Of a DNA stretch of 64,000 nucleotides, positions 16,888-26,196 are shown one piece after another. The notes beneath the pieces were generated by a model. It made no database searches. It was not told the DNA's origin and worked only from the letters and a program-made list of their open reading frames with translations. The position numbers were made by a program, and so were the translations under genes. The stretch is from Oscillospiraceae bacterium (lineage in GTDB: Bacteria > Bacillota > Clostridia > Oscillospirales > Acutalibacteraceae), in assembly GCA_015065965.1 (NCBI GenBank), contig SVPH01000003.1, forward strand, positions 46,975-110,974, written 5' to 3'. Every line of letters starts with the position of its first letter. Position 1 is the first letter of the stretch.

Positions 16888-19356
16888 ATGAATAACAAGA
16901 TACATATTATCGGAAATGCTCATCTTGACCCCATATGGCTCTGGAGATGGCAGGAGGGCTGCGGAGAAGTTCTTCAGACTTTTCGTTGCGCTGTTGACAG
17001 AATCAAGCAGTATAAGGGCTTTGTGTTTACATGTTCATCTGCTTCCTACTATAAATGGGTTGAGGAGATTGATCCTGAACTTTTTGAAGAAATAAGAAAA
17101 CTTGTAAAAAAGGGCAAGTGGGTACCTGTTAACGGATGGTGGGTTCAGCCGGATTGCAATATGCCAAGCGGCGAAAGTTTTGCCCGTCAGGCACTTTACA
17201 GCCAACTTTACTATTATGAGAAATTCGGAAAAATCTGTAAAACAGGCTATAATGTTGATTCATTTGGTCACAATGCAATGCTTCCGCATATTCTTAATAA
17301 CGGCGGTATGCGCTGCTATGTTATGATGCGTCCCGGTATGCATGAAAACGCCGAAATACCTGAAAATCTTTTCTGGTGGGACAGCCCCGACGGTTCAAGA
17401 GTTCTTACTTACAGAATACCTTACAGTTACGGAATCAGCGGTAAGCATGATATTGACAGAGAACTTCCTCTTCTCAGAGAACGTGCAGAAAATACGGGCC
17501 ACGGAATGATGATGTTCTTCGGTGTCGGCAACCACGGCGGCGGACCCACAAAAGGTGATATGGATTATATCACAGATCTTATGGATAACGGATTTGAGGA
17601 ACTCGAATTTTCATCGCCTGATGATTATTTTGATGAAATGTGTGCCAAGAAACTCGATTTACCTATATGGAGCGATGAACTTCAGCACCATGCAAGCGGC
17701 TGCTATTCTGCAACCTCTCTTGTTAAACAACTTAACAGAAAGGCTGAATATTGGCTTGCAAATGCTGAAAAGTGGAACACTGTTTCAGCAAAAATTTCAA
17801 ATCTTCCCAAGGCAACTGAAGAATTCGGCAAAGCATGGCAGGAAGTTTGTTTCAATCAGTTTCATGATATCTTTTGCGGCTGTTCAATTATGGAAGCCTA
17901 TGACGATGTACGCGATTCAATGGGTTATGCCATGAAGATTGCCGCTAATGAAGAAAATAAAGCGTTGCTTAAAATTGCAGGTATGATTGATACTTGGCTT
18001 GACGGTGTATCAGATGCACAGTCGCTCAATGAACGTCATCATTGCCGTAATCTTAAATTCCCCAGACCGGTTATTGTTTTTAATCCCAATTCTTTTGAGG
18101 TTGAAACACCGGTAAGAACATATCATCCGTCCAAAAAAGTTGAGGACAGCAGCGGCAACAGTGTTGTTTTCCAGAATGTGCGTTCATCACGTTCAAACGA
18201 CTCTCATTTGGATACTGTTTTTGTTGCGAAAGTTCCTGCTTTGGGTTATGCGACATATTGGCTTTGGCATGCTGATTCGGAGTTCGTTGAAGATGGTACG
18301 GTTGCAAGCGATGTTTCTGCATCGGAATTAACACTTGAGAATAAATACCTTAAAGTTGTTTTTGACGGCGAAACAGGCGGAATCAGGAGCCTTGTAAATA
18401 AAGAAGACGGTGCTGAATATGTTGGCGGAGAATTCTGCATTCCAACGGTAGTTGATAATACTGAGCCTGATACATGGGCACATAATATTTTTAAGTTTGA
18501 TAAAACAATAGGTAAAATGAGCCTTAAGTCAATAGAACTTGTTGAAAACGGTGCTGCAAGGGCTGTTATGCGTGTTAAACATGTTTATGGCGGTTCTTAT
18601 CTTACTCAGGATTTCATTCTTGAAACGGAAAGCAAACACGTCAGAGTTAAGTGCAGAGTTCTTTGGCAAGAGCCTCTCACAATTCTTAAAATGCCTGTTA
18701 CCGTTGACGGAGCAAATCCGATTTCAACCTATGAAATTCCTGCCGGATTCATTAAGCGTCCCTGCAACGGCGAAGAAGAGCCTGCTCTTACATGGGGTGA
18801 TATTACTGCAGGTGCAGAACAGCGCAAGGGTGTTGCGATTATCAGCAATGCAAAATACAGTTATGATTGTCCGAACAACACTCTCAGGCTTACAATGCTC
18901 AGGAATTCTATTTTTGCTGACCATTATTCTGACAGACCTGCCGCTGATTTCAATTATTGTGATGAAGGTCTTCACAGATTTGAATATGCTCTTTATCCGC
19001 ATGCAGGAGAGGCAGAGGAAAGCGGTATTCAGAAAATCGCTGCTTTGTTTAATTCAAGACCGGTTACTGTACCTGCAGGTTATCATAAGGGTGAACTTCC
19101 TCGTGAAAAGAGTTTCATCAGCATCAATAAACACAACATCTGCCTCGATTCGTTTAAATACTGCGAAGACGGCTCAGGTGATATAGTGATGCGACTTCGC
19201 GAAACAGACGGAAAAGCAGTCAGAGTTGCGGTTGTTTGTGATATTGCCGATGCGGGTTTTTATGCCGATTTCAGAAAACTTGAAACAAAAACTTTCAGAA
19301 TTGACAGCGAAGGTTATGTAACCGAAACGGACTACCTTGAAGGCGTTGCAAAATAA
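16888..19356 (+). CDS. GH38-family alpha-mannosidase
   Basis: This 822-aa enzyme has the GH38 zinc-binding start IGNAHLDPIWLWRW (H12, D14) and the nucleophile motif GYNVDSFGHN with D124 and H128. VGNHGGGPT and ELQHHASGCYS follow in the central part, then a C-terminal beta-rich region typical of the family. GH38 enzymes release alpha-linked mannose in a zinc-dependent retaining reaction. No signal peptide is present, so it should act in the cytoplasm on imported oligosaccharides. It is 12 bases after the unknown 592-aa gene and ends with a clear terminator. Confidence 0.93.
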   Translation: MNNKIHIIGNAHLDPIWLWRWQEGCGEVLQTFRCAVDRIKQYKGFVFTCSSASYYKWVEEIDPELFEEIRKLVKKGKWVPVNGWWVQPDCNMPSGESFARQALYSQLYYYEKFGKICKTGYNVDSFGHNAMLPHILNNGGMRCYVMMRPGMHENAEIPENLFWWDSPDGSRVLTYRIPYSYGISGKHDIDRELPLLRERAENTGHGMMMFFGVGNHGGGPTKGDMDYITDLMDNGFEELEFSSPDDYFDEMCAKKLDLPIWSDELQHHASGCYSATSLVKQLNRKAEYWLANAEKWNTVSAKISNLPKATEEFGKAWQEVCFNQFHDIFCGCSIMEAYDDVRDSMGYAMKIAANEENKALLKIAGMIDTWLDGVSDAQSLNERHHCRNLKFPRPVIVFNPNSFEVETPVRTYHPSKKVEDSSGNSVVFQNVRSSRSNDSHLDTVFVAKVPALGYATYWLWHADSEFVEDGTVASDVSASELTLENKYLKVVFDGETGGIRSLVNKEDGAEYVGGEFCIPTVVDNTEPDTWAHNIFKFDKTIGKMSLKSIELVENGAARAVMRVKHVYGGSYLTQDFILETESKHVRVKCRVLWQEPLTILKMPVTVDGANPISTYEIPAGFIKRPCNGEEEPALTWGDITAGAEQRKGVAIISNAKYSYDCPNNTLRLTMLRNSIFADHYSDRPAADFNYCDEGLHRFEYALYPHAGEAEESGIQKIAALFNSRPVTVPAGYHKGELPREKSFISINKHNICLDSFKYCEDGSGDIVMRLRETDGKAVRVAVVCDIADAGFYADFRKLETKTFRIDSEGYVTETDYLEGVAK

Positions 19357-19364
19357 TATTTTAT

Positions 19365-19393
19365 GCCCGAATTCATTTTGAGTTCGGGCTTTT
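19365..19393 (+). terminator. Rho-independent terminator after GH38
   Basis: GCCCGAA (19365-19371) and TTCGGGC (19383-19389) form a 7-bp stem with an 11-base loop and a following TTTT. Confidence 0.75.
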
Positions 19394-19459
19394 CTATATT
19401 GAAAATAAAAATTCAATATGATATTATCAAATAAAACAAAAAACAGGACGGTGCATTTT

Positions 19460-21595
19460 ATGCCGTGGATTTGGCTCGATAAAAACAGATATTCTCAGTT
19501 TCAGAATAACACATACACAATAAGCGGAACAAGTACGGTAGAGATACTTGAAAAATATAATTACTGTGTTGCTGTGTTCAAGAAAACATTTGAATTTGAA
19601 AAAGAGATTGAAAAAATCAAACTGCGTGTGAGCGCAGATTGCTTTTTCCGCTTGTATATCAACGGGAAACTTGAAGGAATAGGACCTGCAGCGTCGGGCG
19701 GAGATTTTCTTTGCGTTAATGCTGCACCGAAGCATTATGCCAATATATACGAACTTGATTTATGCGGCAATGAATTTGATGTTTTTGCCGAAGTTCGTCT
19801 TTTGCCTGAAGTGCTGACAGATTATTCAAGGGGACACGGCGGCTTTTATTTTAAAGGAACTGTTTACTTCAAAGACGGAACAAGCAGCGATATTGAAACG
19901 GATTCATCGTGGTTTGCCTCAGTTAATACTGCCTATAACAACTATCAAAGTTACAATGCAAAACTAATCGGTAACTTTGAAAAGCCTGAATTTTGTATGG
20001 CAGAGGAAATTAAGGATATATGGAATGCTGAAGATGCGTATATTCCCATGCTTTCGCTTAATACGGTTAAAACAGAAAAAATTACTATAAAAAAAGACAG
20101 CGAAGTTTCTTTCAGAATAAATCTTGATAAGATTTACGGTGTATATCCTGTTCTCAGGTCAAACGGTGCATGTAATATTGAACTAAGAACAAGTGAACTT
20201 GAGGGGCAAACGGAAACTGCTGAAAAAATTTCTTTTGCCGAAGGAAAGAATGAATATATGTCCTTCCGTATGCACAGTGCAGGAACTGCACATGTAATGG
20301 TTGAAAACACAGATTCTGAAGATGTTGAGGCGGAAATTTCATTTATTGCTCCATGGTATCCGATTACTGCAGAAGGCAGTTTTGTAACGGATAATGAGGA
20401 CTGGAATAAAATATTTGATGTATGCAAGCACACTCTTAAAATTTGCCGTCAGACACTGCATCTTGACAGTACAAAGCATCAGGAACTTCTTGCCTGCACA
20501 GGAGATTATTATATTGAAAGCCTTATGACAATGTTTTGCTTTGGCGATATGCGCCTGGCGGAGTTTGACATTATGAGAACGGCTGATTGGCTATCCGCAA
20601 ACAGCGGAAGAATGTTTCACACAACATATAGCCTTATATGGGTTCAGATGATATTGGATGTTTATATGATTACGGGCAGCAAGGAAATGATTTATTACTG
20701 TCGTGATGCTTTGAAACAACTTTTTGACAGGTTTGAAACATATATGGGTGATAACGGAATAATCGAGAACCCGCCTGATTTTATGTTTGTGGACTGGTCT
20801 GTGATTGACGGATTTTCCATGCATCATCCGCCTAAATATCTCGGCCAGACTGTTCTGAATGCATTTTATTATAAGGCTCTTACCGATGCTGCCGAAATTT
20901 ACGGTATAATCGGCGATGATGCAAGAAAATCCAAGTTTACAGCAAGGGCTGAATTGTTTAAAAATAGTTTTAACAATGTGTTCTATGATAAAGAAAGAAG
21001 GCTTTATTTTGACGGTTTGGGTACTCCTTACGGCGGAGAGAAACATTATCTGCCTGCAAATGTAAACAAAAAACATTTTTCAAAATATCCCAATATTCTT
21101 GCCTCACTTTACGGCTTGGCAGATGAAGAACTTGCTGTTGATATTCTTGAAAGAATTATACTTAACGAAGAATTGCAGGATATTCAGCCGTATTTTACCC
21201 ATTATCTTCTTTGTGCTGTCAGAAAATACGGTTTGTTTGATAAGTACGGAGTAAAACTTATATCCCGTTGGGCAGATATTGTCAATGAATGTGATAAAGG
21301 TTTAAAAGAAGGCTGGTTTGCTCCGGAGGAGGGTTATTCTTTTGACCATTCGCATGCATGGGGCGGCACACCGGCATATCAGATGCCGATGGCAATTACA
21401 GGTCTTGAAATCATAGAACCGGGTATGAAAATTCTTAAGTTTTCGCCGAATCTTTATTGTTTGAATAGTGCAAAAATAAATATTCCCACAAAAATGGGTA
21501 TGATTGAATTTTATGCAGAAAAGGGGAAATCTGCTGTCATAAATGCTCCAAAGGGAATAAAAATAATCAGGGGTGATATCAGTGAGAATTCTTGA
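19460..21595 (+). CDS. GH78-like alpha-L-rhamnosidase family protein
   Basis: About 711 residues from the ATG at 19460; an ATG at 19418 is possible but has no ribosome binding site. The layout fits bacterial alpha-L-rhamnosidases: WIWLDKNRYS at the start, N-terminal beta-sandwich domains, then an (alpha/alpha)6 barrel. The region LDSTKHQELLACTGD aligns with the family's catalytic DxxxxxERxxWTGD segment and keeps the acidic residues while lacking the common Arg-Trp pair. Later come GWFAPEEGYSFDHSHAWGG and the C-terminal beta domain. Because the catalytic loop is divergent, rhamnose specificity is uncertain. No signal peptide is visible. Its end overlaps the dipeptidase start by 14 bases. Confidence 0.75.
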   Translation: MPWIWLDKNRYSQFQNNTYTISGTSTVEILEKYNYCVAVFKKTFEFEKEIEKIKLRVSADCFFRLYINGKLEGIGPAASGGDFLCVNAAPKHYANIYELDLCGNEFDVFAEVRLLPEVLTDYSRGHGGFYFKGTVYFKDGTSSDIETDSSWFASVNTAYNNYQSYNAKLIGNFEKPEFCMAEEIKDIWNAEDAYIPMLSLNTVKTEKITIKKDSEVSFRINLDKIYGVYPVLRSNGACNIELRTSELEGQTETAEKISFAEGKNEYMSFRMHSAGTAHVMVENTDSEDVEAEISFIAPWYPITAEGSFVTDNEDWNKIFDVCKHTLKICRQTLHLDSTKHQELLACTGDYYIESLMTMFCFGDMRLAEFDIMRTADWLSANSGRMFHTTYSLIWVQMILDVYMITGSKEMIYYCRDALKQLFDRFETYMGDNGIIENPPDFMFVDWSVIDGFSMHHPPKYLGQTVLNAFYYKALTDAAEIYGIIGDDARKSKFTARAELFKNSFNNVFYDKERRLYFDGLGTPYGGEKHYLPANVNKKHFSKYPNILASLYGLADEELAVDILERIILNEELQDIQPYFTHYLLCAVRKYGLFDKYGVKLISRWADIVNECDKGLKEGWFAPEEGYSFDHSHAWGGTPAYQMPMAITGLEIIEPGMKILKFSPNLYCLNSAKINIPTKMGMIEFYAEKGKSAVINAPKGIKIIRGDISENS

Positions 21596-23009
21596 TGGTT
21601 TAAAACCGGAAAAAGTTTTTGAATATTTTGAGGAAATTTCCGCAATCCCCAGAGGGTCCGGAAATACCGATAATATCAGAGATTACTGCGTTGATTTTGC
21701 AAAAAAAAGAGGCTGTGAATATATCGCTGATGAATGGGGAAACGTTGTTATATTTAAACCTGCATTCAAAAATGAAAAATCAGAACCCGTTATTATTCAA
21801 GGCCATCTCGATATGGTGTGGGAAAAGGATGAAACAAGCAATATCAATTTTGAAACCGACGGGCTTGAACTTGCAGTTGATGGCGACTTTGTTCGGGCAA
21901 ACGGAACAACGCTCGGCGGCGATGACGGTATTGCCGTTGCAATGTGCCTTGCGCTTCTCGATTCTGATGACATTCCTCATCCGCCGCTTGAAATAGTTCT
22001 TACTGCTGATGAAGAGGTTGGTATGACAGGTGCAGGCGGTCTTGATACCTCTATGCTTAAATCAAAACGCATGATTAACCTTGATTCGGAGCAAGAGGGC
22101 GTATTGTGGGTAAGTTGTGCAGGCGGAGTGCGTGCGGATATACTGCTTGATGTAGAATATGAAGATAATGAAGATAATACATTTGAAATCTGTGTTTCAA
22201 ATCTTCACGGCGGACATTCGGGTGCAGAGATTCACAAAGGATATGCCAATGCCAATAAAGTAATGGGCAGGGTTCTTGAAATGCTGAGAAATAAAATTAA
22301 GTTTTCTGTTTGTGAGATAAACGGCGGAACGATGGATAATGCAATCACAAGAGATTCAAAGTGCATTATTTCCTCTGAGGCTGATGTTATCGGTGCAGTT
22401 AAAGAAATATCAGACAGAATTTCAGATGAGTATAAATCTACAGACCCGGATATAAGCATCACTGCAGTTTTGTCAGATGAATCAGATAAAACAATGACCT
22501 TTAAATCTTCAAACAGTGTAATTGATGTTCTTAATGACTTGCCCAGCGGTGTAATTGCAATGAGCAAGGAGATTGACGGGCTTGTTGAAACATCTTTGAA
22601 TCTCGGAATATTAAAAACGGTCGGTAATACGGTTTTGTTAAATTATGCTGTCAGAAGCGGGAAAGATGCGGAAAAAGAAAAACTTTGCAGTTCTCTTTGT
22701 GAAATTTGTAAAAAGCATTCATGCAAAATTGAATTCAGAAGTTCTTATCCGGCATGGGAGTTTAAACCTGATTCCGAATTGCGTGAAACAATGTCTGCGA
22801 TTTACAAAGAAATGTTTGGTAAAGAAATGGAGGTCACTGCAATCCATGCAGGTCTTGAATGCGGTCTTTTCTGCGGAAAAATAGACGGTTTGGATTGCGT
22901 TTCGCTCGGTCCCAATATGTTCGATATCCATACACCGAAGGAATGTCTGAGTATTTCTTCGTGTGAAAGGGTCTGGAATTATCTTTTGCGTGTGCTCGAA
23001 ACAATCTGA
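21582..23009 (+). CDS. pepD: M20 aminoacyl-histidine dipeptidase (PepD-like)
   Basis: This 475-aa zinc dipeptidase of the M20 family begins at GTG 21582, six to seven bases after AGGGGTG. Motifs in order: ISAIPRGSGN, IIQGHLDMVWEKDE (first metal His and Asp), TTLGGDDGIAVAM (bridging Asp), LTADEEVGMTGAGGLD (catalytic Glu-Glu), LHGGHSGAEIHKGYANA (dimerisation-domain His), and IHAGLECGLF near the end. Such cytosolic enzymes split dipeptides such as carnosine and Xaa-His. The gene overlaps the GH78-like gene upstream by 14 bases, and its 3' end overlaps the convergent flippase gene by 176 bases. Confidence 0.88.
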   Translation: MRILDGLKPEKVFEYFEEISAIPRGSGNTDNIRDYCVDFAKKRGCEYIADEWGNVVIFKPAFKNEKSEPVIIQGHLDMVWEKDETSNINFETDGLELAVDGDFVRANGTTLGGDDGIAVAMCLALLDSDDIPHPPLEIVLTADEEVGMTGAGGLDTSMLKSKRMINLDSEQEGVLWVSCAGGVRADILLDVEYEDNEDNTFEICVSNLHGGHSGAEIHKGYANANKVMGRVLEMLRNKIKFSVCEINGGTMDNAITRDSKCIISSEADVIGAVKEISDRISDEYKSTDPDISITAVLSDESDKTMTFKSSNSVIDVLNDLPSGVIAMSKEIDGLVETSLNLGILKTVGNTVLLNYAVRSGKDAEKEKLCSSLCEICKKHSCKIEFRSSYPAWEFKPDSELRETMSAIYKEMFGKEMEVTAIHAGLECGLFCGKIDGLDCVSLGPNMFDIHTPKECLSISSCERVWNYLLRVLETI

Positions 23010-24300
23010 TATCGCATATTTTAATCAGTCTTCCGATGCTCAGATAAAAATTTATTATTTCGCTTGCATATAAAATAAAAATATATCCTTTAATTGCGTG
23101 TTTTGGCAGCAGAAAATAAACCATGCCAACACAAAGTGCCGAGTCGATTATATTATAACGCATGGAATAAACTTGCTGATCAAGACCTTTCAGCATTCCG
23201 TCGGTTATAATATCAAGATACATTACGGGAACAAGCGGTGAAAGTATTCTTATATATTTTACCGCTTCGTTTGTTTTGTAAAGAAAATTTGATATGTAAG
23301 GCGCAAATGCTGCCATAATTACTGCACATAAAATTGAGAATAACGCCGTTCTTTTCAAGTTGCGTGATACAGCTGCATTAATACCTTCCGAATCACCGAT
23401 TTCATTTCTTTTGGCAAGGTCTGGTACAAGAAGCGATGACAGTGATGATAAAACTGCGCTTGGCAAGAGCAGTAAAGGCATTGCAACGGCATGAATGTTT
23501 CCGTAAGCGGCAAGGGCAGTTTTGCTGCTGCGTCCTGATTTTTCAAAACCCTTTGGAATAAGAGTATGTTCAACCGTAAGCAGAATGCTTCTTATGCATG
23601 TACCTGCTGCATCAGGAAGAGCAACTCTTAACATACGGAATATATCAAGCGGAGATTTATCTGTTTTGGGTTGAGAAGTTATTTTTTTCAGCAATGAAGA
23701 CATACAGAACGAAAAAATCTCAGAAGCAGTCATACCCGTAACAACAGACATACATGCATATGCTGAGGAATGATAACCTGAGTTTGAAATCAGCCATACA
23801 ACAATTGTTATTTTAAACAGTTGTTCAAGTAACTGAATTAAAGAAAACTGTGGTATCTTTTCTATTGCAGTGAAATATCCTCCCAACGCTGACGACATTG
23901 CAACAAATGGAAGGCTGAGCGAAAGGATACGCAAAGGCAAGGCTGTCTGTTCATTTGAAAGCCAATATATGCTTATGAAATCAGAAAAAATAAAAAGAAA
24001 TATACCGATTATACATCCGCATATGCCGGCGTAAGTTATACATATGCTGAGCGATTTATTCATGTCATTCTTTTTCAGCGTGTTTATTTCAACGGCAACC
24101 CTTGTTGTTGCAAGCCTGATTCCTGCGCATGAAAAAGTTACGGCAAGTGAGTAAAAGGTCATAACAAGTTGAAACAGACCTACGCCGGAAATGCCGATTT
24201 TTCCGGTCAGATACGCATTAAAACTTACAGAAATTGATCGCATTATCAGATTAACGGCTGTCATTATTGCGGTATGTTTTATAAGATTCGATTTTTGCAT
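22834..24300 (-). CDS. SpoVB-like polysaccharide flippase (MATE/MOP superfamily)
   Basis: A 488-aa protein with about twelve to fourteen membrane helices and a MOP-superfamily N-terminus, TAVNLIMRSISVSFNAYL TGKIGISGVGLF (split by a space), plus a central GSSKTALAAYGNIHAVAMPLLLLPSAVLSS region (about residues 255-285). It resembles stage V sporulation protein B and related lipid-linked oligosaccharide flippases. Its last approximately 58 residues (FRAHAKDNSRPF onward) are encoded antisense to the dipeptidase 3' end and are polar and basic, unlike the membrane part; they may be a recent read-through extension. A role in spore cortex or envelope assembly is plausible but not shown. Confidence 0.8.
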   Translation of the reverse strand: MQKSNLIKHTAIMTAVNLIMRSISVSFNAYLTGKIGISGVGLFQLVMTFYSLAVTFSCAGIRLATTRVAVEINTLKKNDMNKSLSICITYAGICGCIIGIFLFIFSDFISIYWLSNEQTALPLRILSLSLPFVAMSSALGGYFTAIEKIPQFSLIQLLEQLFKITIVVWLISNSGYHSSAYACMSVVTGMTASEIFSFCMSSLLKKITSQPKTDKSPLDIFRMLRVALPDAAGTCIRSILLTVEHTLIPKGFEKSGRSSKTALAAYGNIHAVAMPLLLLPSAVLSSLSSLLVPDLAKRNEIGDSEGINAAVSRNLKRTALFSILCAVIMAAFAPYISNFLYKTNEAVKYIRILSPLVPVMYLDIITDGMLKGLDQQVYSMRYNIIDSALCVGMVYFLLPKHAIKGYIFILYASEIINFYLSIGRLIKICDIRLFRAHAKDNSRPFHTKKYSDIPSVYGYRTYWDRAKRNPNRLFFRRKDRIQDLHGLQ

Positions 24301-24318
24301 AAAATCACTCTCTTACAG

Positions 24319-24346
24319 TTGAAAAAAATTAAATGTATGTTATAAT
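24319..24346 (+). promoter_or_regulatory. Sigma-A-type promoter of the secreted hydrolase gene
   Basis: TTGAAA (24319-24324), a 16-base spacer and TATAAT (24341-24346), 30 bases before the start codon. Confidence 0.6.
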
Positions 24347-24375
24347 CAAATTATATTTTATAATAAGGTGATAAT

Positions 24376-25203
24376 ATGAAAAAAGTTATTAAAACTGTGT
24401 CATTATTGCTTGTGTTTTCAATGCTTTTCGGTATATCGTCAGTGTCGTATGCTGTTGATATGCCCGAACTTGTTCAGTACGGATTCGTTGACTGCGGCGA
24501 TGCAGATATCGAATACGGTATTTACGGTTCGCTTGATGCCGAACCTTTGCTTCTTCTGCCACCAAACGGCGGAGATATGCACAGTTTTGACGGCAGCATT
24601 CTGCCTGAAATGGCAAAGCATTTTATGGTTATAACAGTTTCGCCCAGAGGTACGGGCAACTCCGATTGGGTTGAAGGTACAATGAACTTTGAAACATTCA
24701 GCGATGATCTTGCGAAAATATTGGACTTCCTTAATGTTGATAAAACAGACATTTTCGGTTTCAGTGACGGCGGCAATCTCGGCGTTGTGTTCACTCTTGC
24801 TTATCCCGAAAAAGTTAAATCACTTGCAATAATGGGTTCAAATATCAATACTTTCGGTACAAACACTTTTGATCAGATTCAGATTACTTACCAATATATA
24901 GTTCTTTGTGTTGAAGCATGGATTAAGGGCGATGAAGAAACAAAAATAAGGCGTGATATAAAGGGCATGATGGTCGGTCAGCCCAGCCTTACATTTAAAG
25001 ATATTTCGGCAATAAAAGTTCCCGTTTTCAATATCTATGGTGAACATGATATGATTCAGCGCTGGCATTCAAAGATGATTACAAAATCAATCGAAGGCGC
25101 AGAAGAACTTATGATAGTCGGCGGCGGCCACAGTTCTTGTTTTGATTATACCGATACAATTATCAACCCTGCTTTGCTTGATTTTTACGGAATAGAGGAA
25201 TAA
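24376..25203 (+). CDS. Secreted alpha/beta-hydrolase
   Basis: The 275-aa protein has a signal peptide (MKKVIKTVSLLLVFSMLFGI SSVSYA, with cleavage after about residue 26) and an alpha/beta-hydrolase core. LLLLPPNGGDMHSFDG is the oxyanion region, VSPRGTGNSDW follows, DIFGFSDGGNLGVV holds the nucleophile Ser in GxSxG form, YGEHDMI carries the acidic residue and VGGGHSS the catalytic His. It probably cleaves an ester or amide outside the cell, but the substrate is unknown. AAGGTGAT precedes the ATG. The YdcF gene follows after three bases. Confidence 0.85.
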   Translation: MKKVIKTVSLLLVFSMLFGISSVSYAVDMPELVQYGFVDCGDADIEYGIYGSLDAEPLLLLPPNGGDMHSFDGSILPEMAKHFMVITVSPRGTGNSDWVEGTMNFETFSDDLAKILDFLNVDKTDIFGFSDGGNLGVVFTLAYPEKVKSLAIMGSNINTFGTNTFDQIQITYQYIVLCVEAWIKGDEETKIRRDIKGMMVGQPSLTFKDISAIKVPVFNIYGEHDMIQRWHSKMITKSIEGAEELMIVGGGHSSCFDYTDTIINPALLDFYGIEE

Positions 25204-25206
25204 TAC

Positions 25207-25830
25207 ATGAAAACTTTATCAAAAGTTATGCTGGGTGTTGCAGGAACAGTTGCTGGCGGCATGATGCTGACAGCAGCCGTTTATATGACGCTTGTCATAT
25301 CCGAAGCAAAGAAAAATCACTCCGACGATTGTGATTATCTGATGGTGCTTGGCGGCAATGTAATCGGTGAAGATACACCCAGCCCTCAACTTTTTGAACG
25401 AATGAAGGCGGCAGCGGCTTATCTTAATAAAAATACAGAGTGCCATATTGTCCCGTGCGGCGGTTGTTTCAGACACGGTCAGAAAAAATCTGAAGCAAAG
25501 ATAATTGCAGACTATCTTATTGAGCAGGGGATAGATGAAAGCAGAATTATTCTTGAAGATAAGTCAACAACAACGGTTGAGAATTTTAAGTTTGCGCTTG
25601 AAATAATTAAGAATCATTCGGGCAAAGATGTTTCAGAAACAAGAATTGCTTTTCTTTCATCTGATTATCATATTTACAGAGCGGCGTTAATTGCCAGAAC
25701 ATGCGGACTTGAGAATCCGTTTAAAGTCAGTTGCCCAACTCCGAAAGATGCATATAAAAGATATGTGCGCGAATGTTTTGTTGCACCCGATTTATTTGCT
25801 CAAATCATAAAAAGCAAGTTCAATCATTGA
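25207..25830 (+). CDS. YdcF/DUF218-family membrane-anchored protein
   Basis: A 207-aa protein with one N-terminal transmembrane helix (about residues 7-31) and a DUF218 domain: DYLMVLGGNVIGEDTPSPQL, HIVPCGGCFRHGQKKSEAKI, IILEDKSTTTVENFKF and IAFLSSDYHIYRAALIA. These correspond to the conserved motifs of the YdcF/SanA/ElyC family, some of whose members affect envelope integrity or lipid carrier recycling. The protein should sit with its domain outside the membrane. It follows the secreted hydrolase with GAGGAA before its ATG, forming a two-gene operon. Confidence 0.82.
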   Translation: MKTLSKVMLGVAGTVAGGMMLTAAVYMTLVISEAKKNHSDDCDYLMVLGGNVIGEDTPSPQLFERMKAAAAYLNKNTECHIVPCGGCFRHGQKKSEAKIIADYLIEQGIDESRIILEDKSTTTVENFKFALEIIKNHSGKDVSETRIAFLSSDYHIYRAALIARTCGLENPFKVSCPTPKDAYKRYVRECFVAPDLFAQIIKSKFNH

Positions 25831-25852
25831 TTTTTTCTGTATAAAAATTATA

Positions 25853-25881
25853 TTGACAAGAATTTTGTTCTATGTTAAAAT
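25853..25881 (+). promoter_or_regulatory. Sigma-A-type promoter of valS
   Basis: TTGACA (25853-25858), a 17-base spacer and TAAAAT (25876-25881), directly ahead of the T-box leader. Confidence 0.75.
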
Positions 25882-25894
25882 ATACAAAATTTAA

Positions 25895-26164
25895 TATAAA
25901 GGTTTTGATGGGGAGGGCGGCATAAATGCGTTCTCAGAGAGTCGGCGGTTGGTGAAAAGCCGATGTGCGGCAGATGCTTGTTGTAGCCCCTGAACCGAGA
26001 GGAAGAAAGTGCTTTTGCATCAGTAGAACCTTTCCGTGATTGCTGCGTTAATGCATAGGGCTTGTCAGAGCCCAAAGAGCGGCGCTTTTGCGCAATTTGA
26101 GTGGTACCGCGGGTAAATTTACTCGTCTCATTGATTTATTTAAATCCGTGAGGCGATTTTTTTA
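25895..26164 (+). promoter_or_regulatory. T-box leader (tRNA-Val sensing) controlling valS
   Basis: The leader before valS has the conserved T-box sequence GAGTGGTACCGCGGG (26099-26113), Stem I features (AGAGAGTCGGCGGTTGGTG around 25937-25954) and a terminator hairpin CGTCTCA/TGAGGCG (26124-26130, 26149-26155) followed by a T run. The likely specifier is GTA at 25983-25985, a valine codon placed just before the CCCC that can pair with GGGG at 25910-25913. Uncharged tRNA-Val would stabilise the antiterminator and permit valS expression. Confidence 0.92.
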
Positions 26165-26196
26165 TTGTCTCACACTTGAAGAAAGGATGATTATTT

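Noticed and set aside
18539..19186. 215-residue plus-strand frame inside GH38
   Set aside because: It is an alternative frame of the mannosidase without start signals or recognisable domains.
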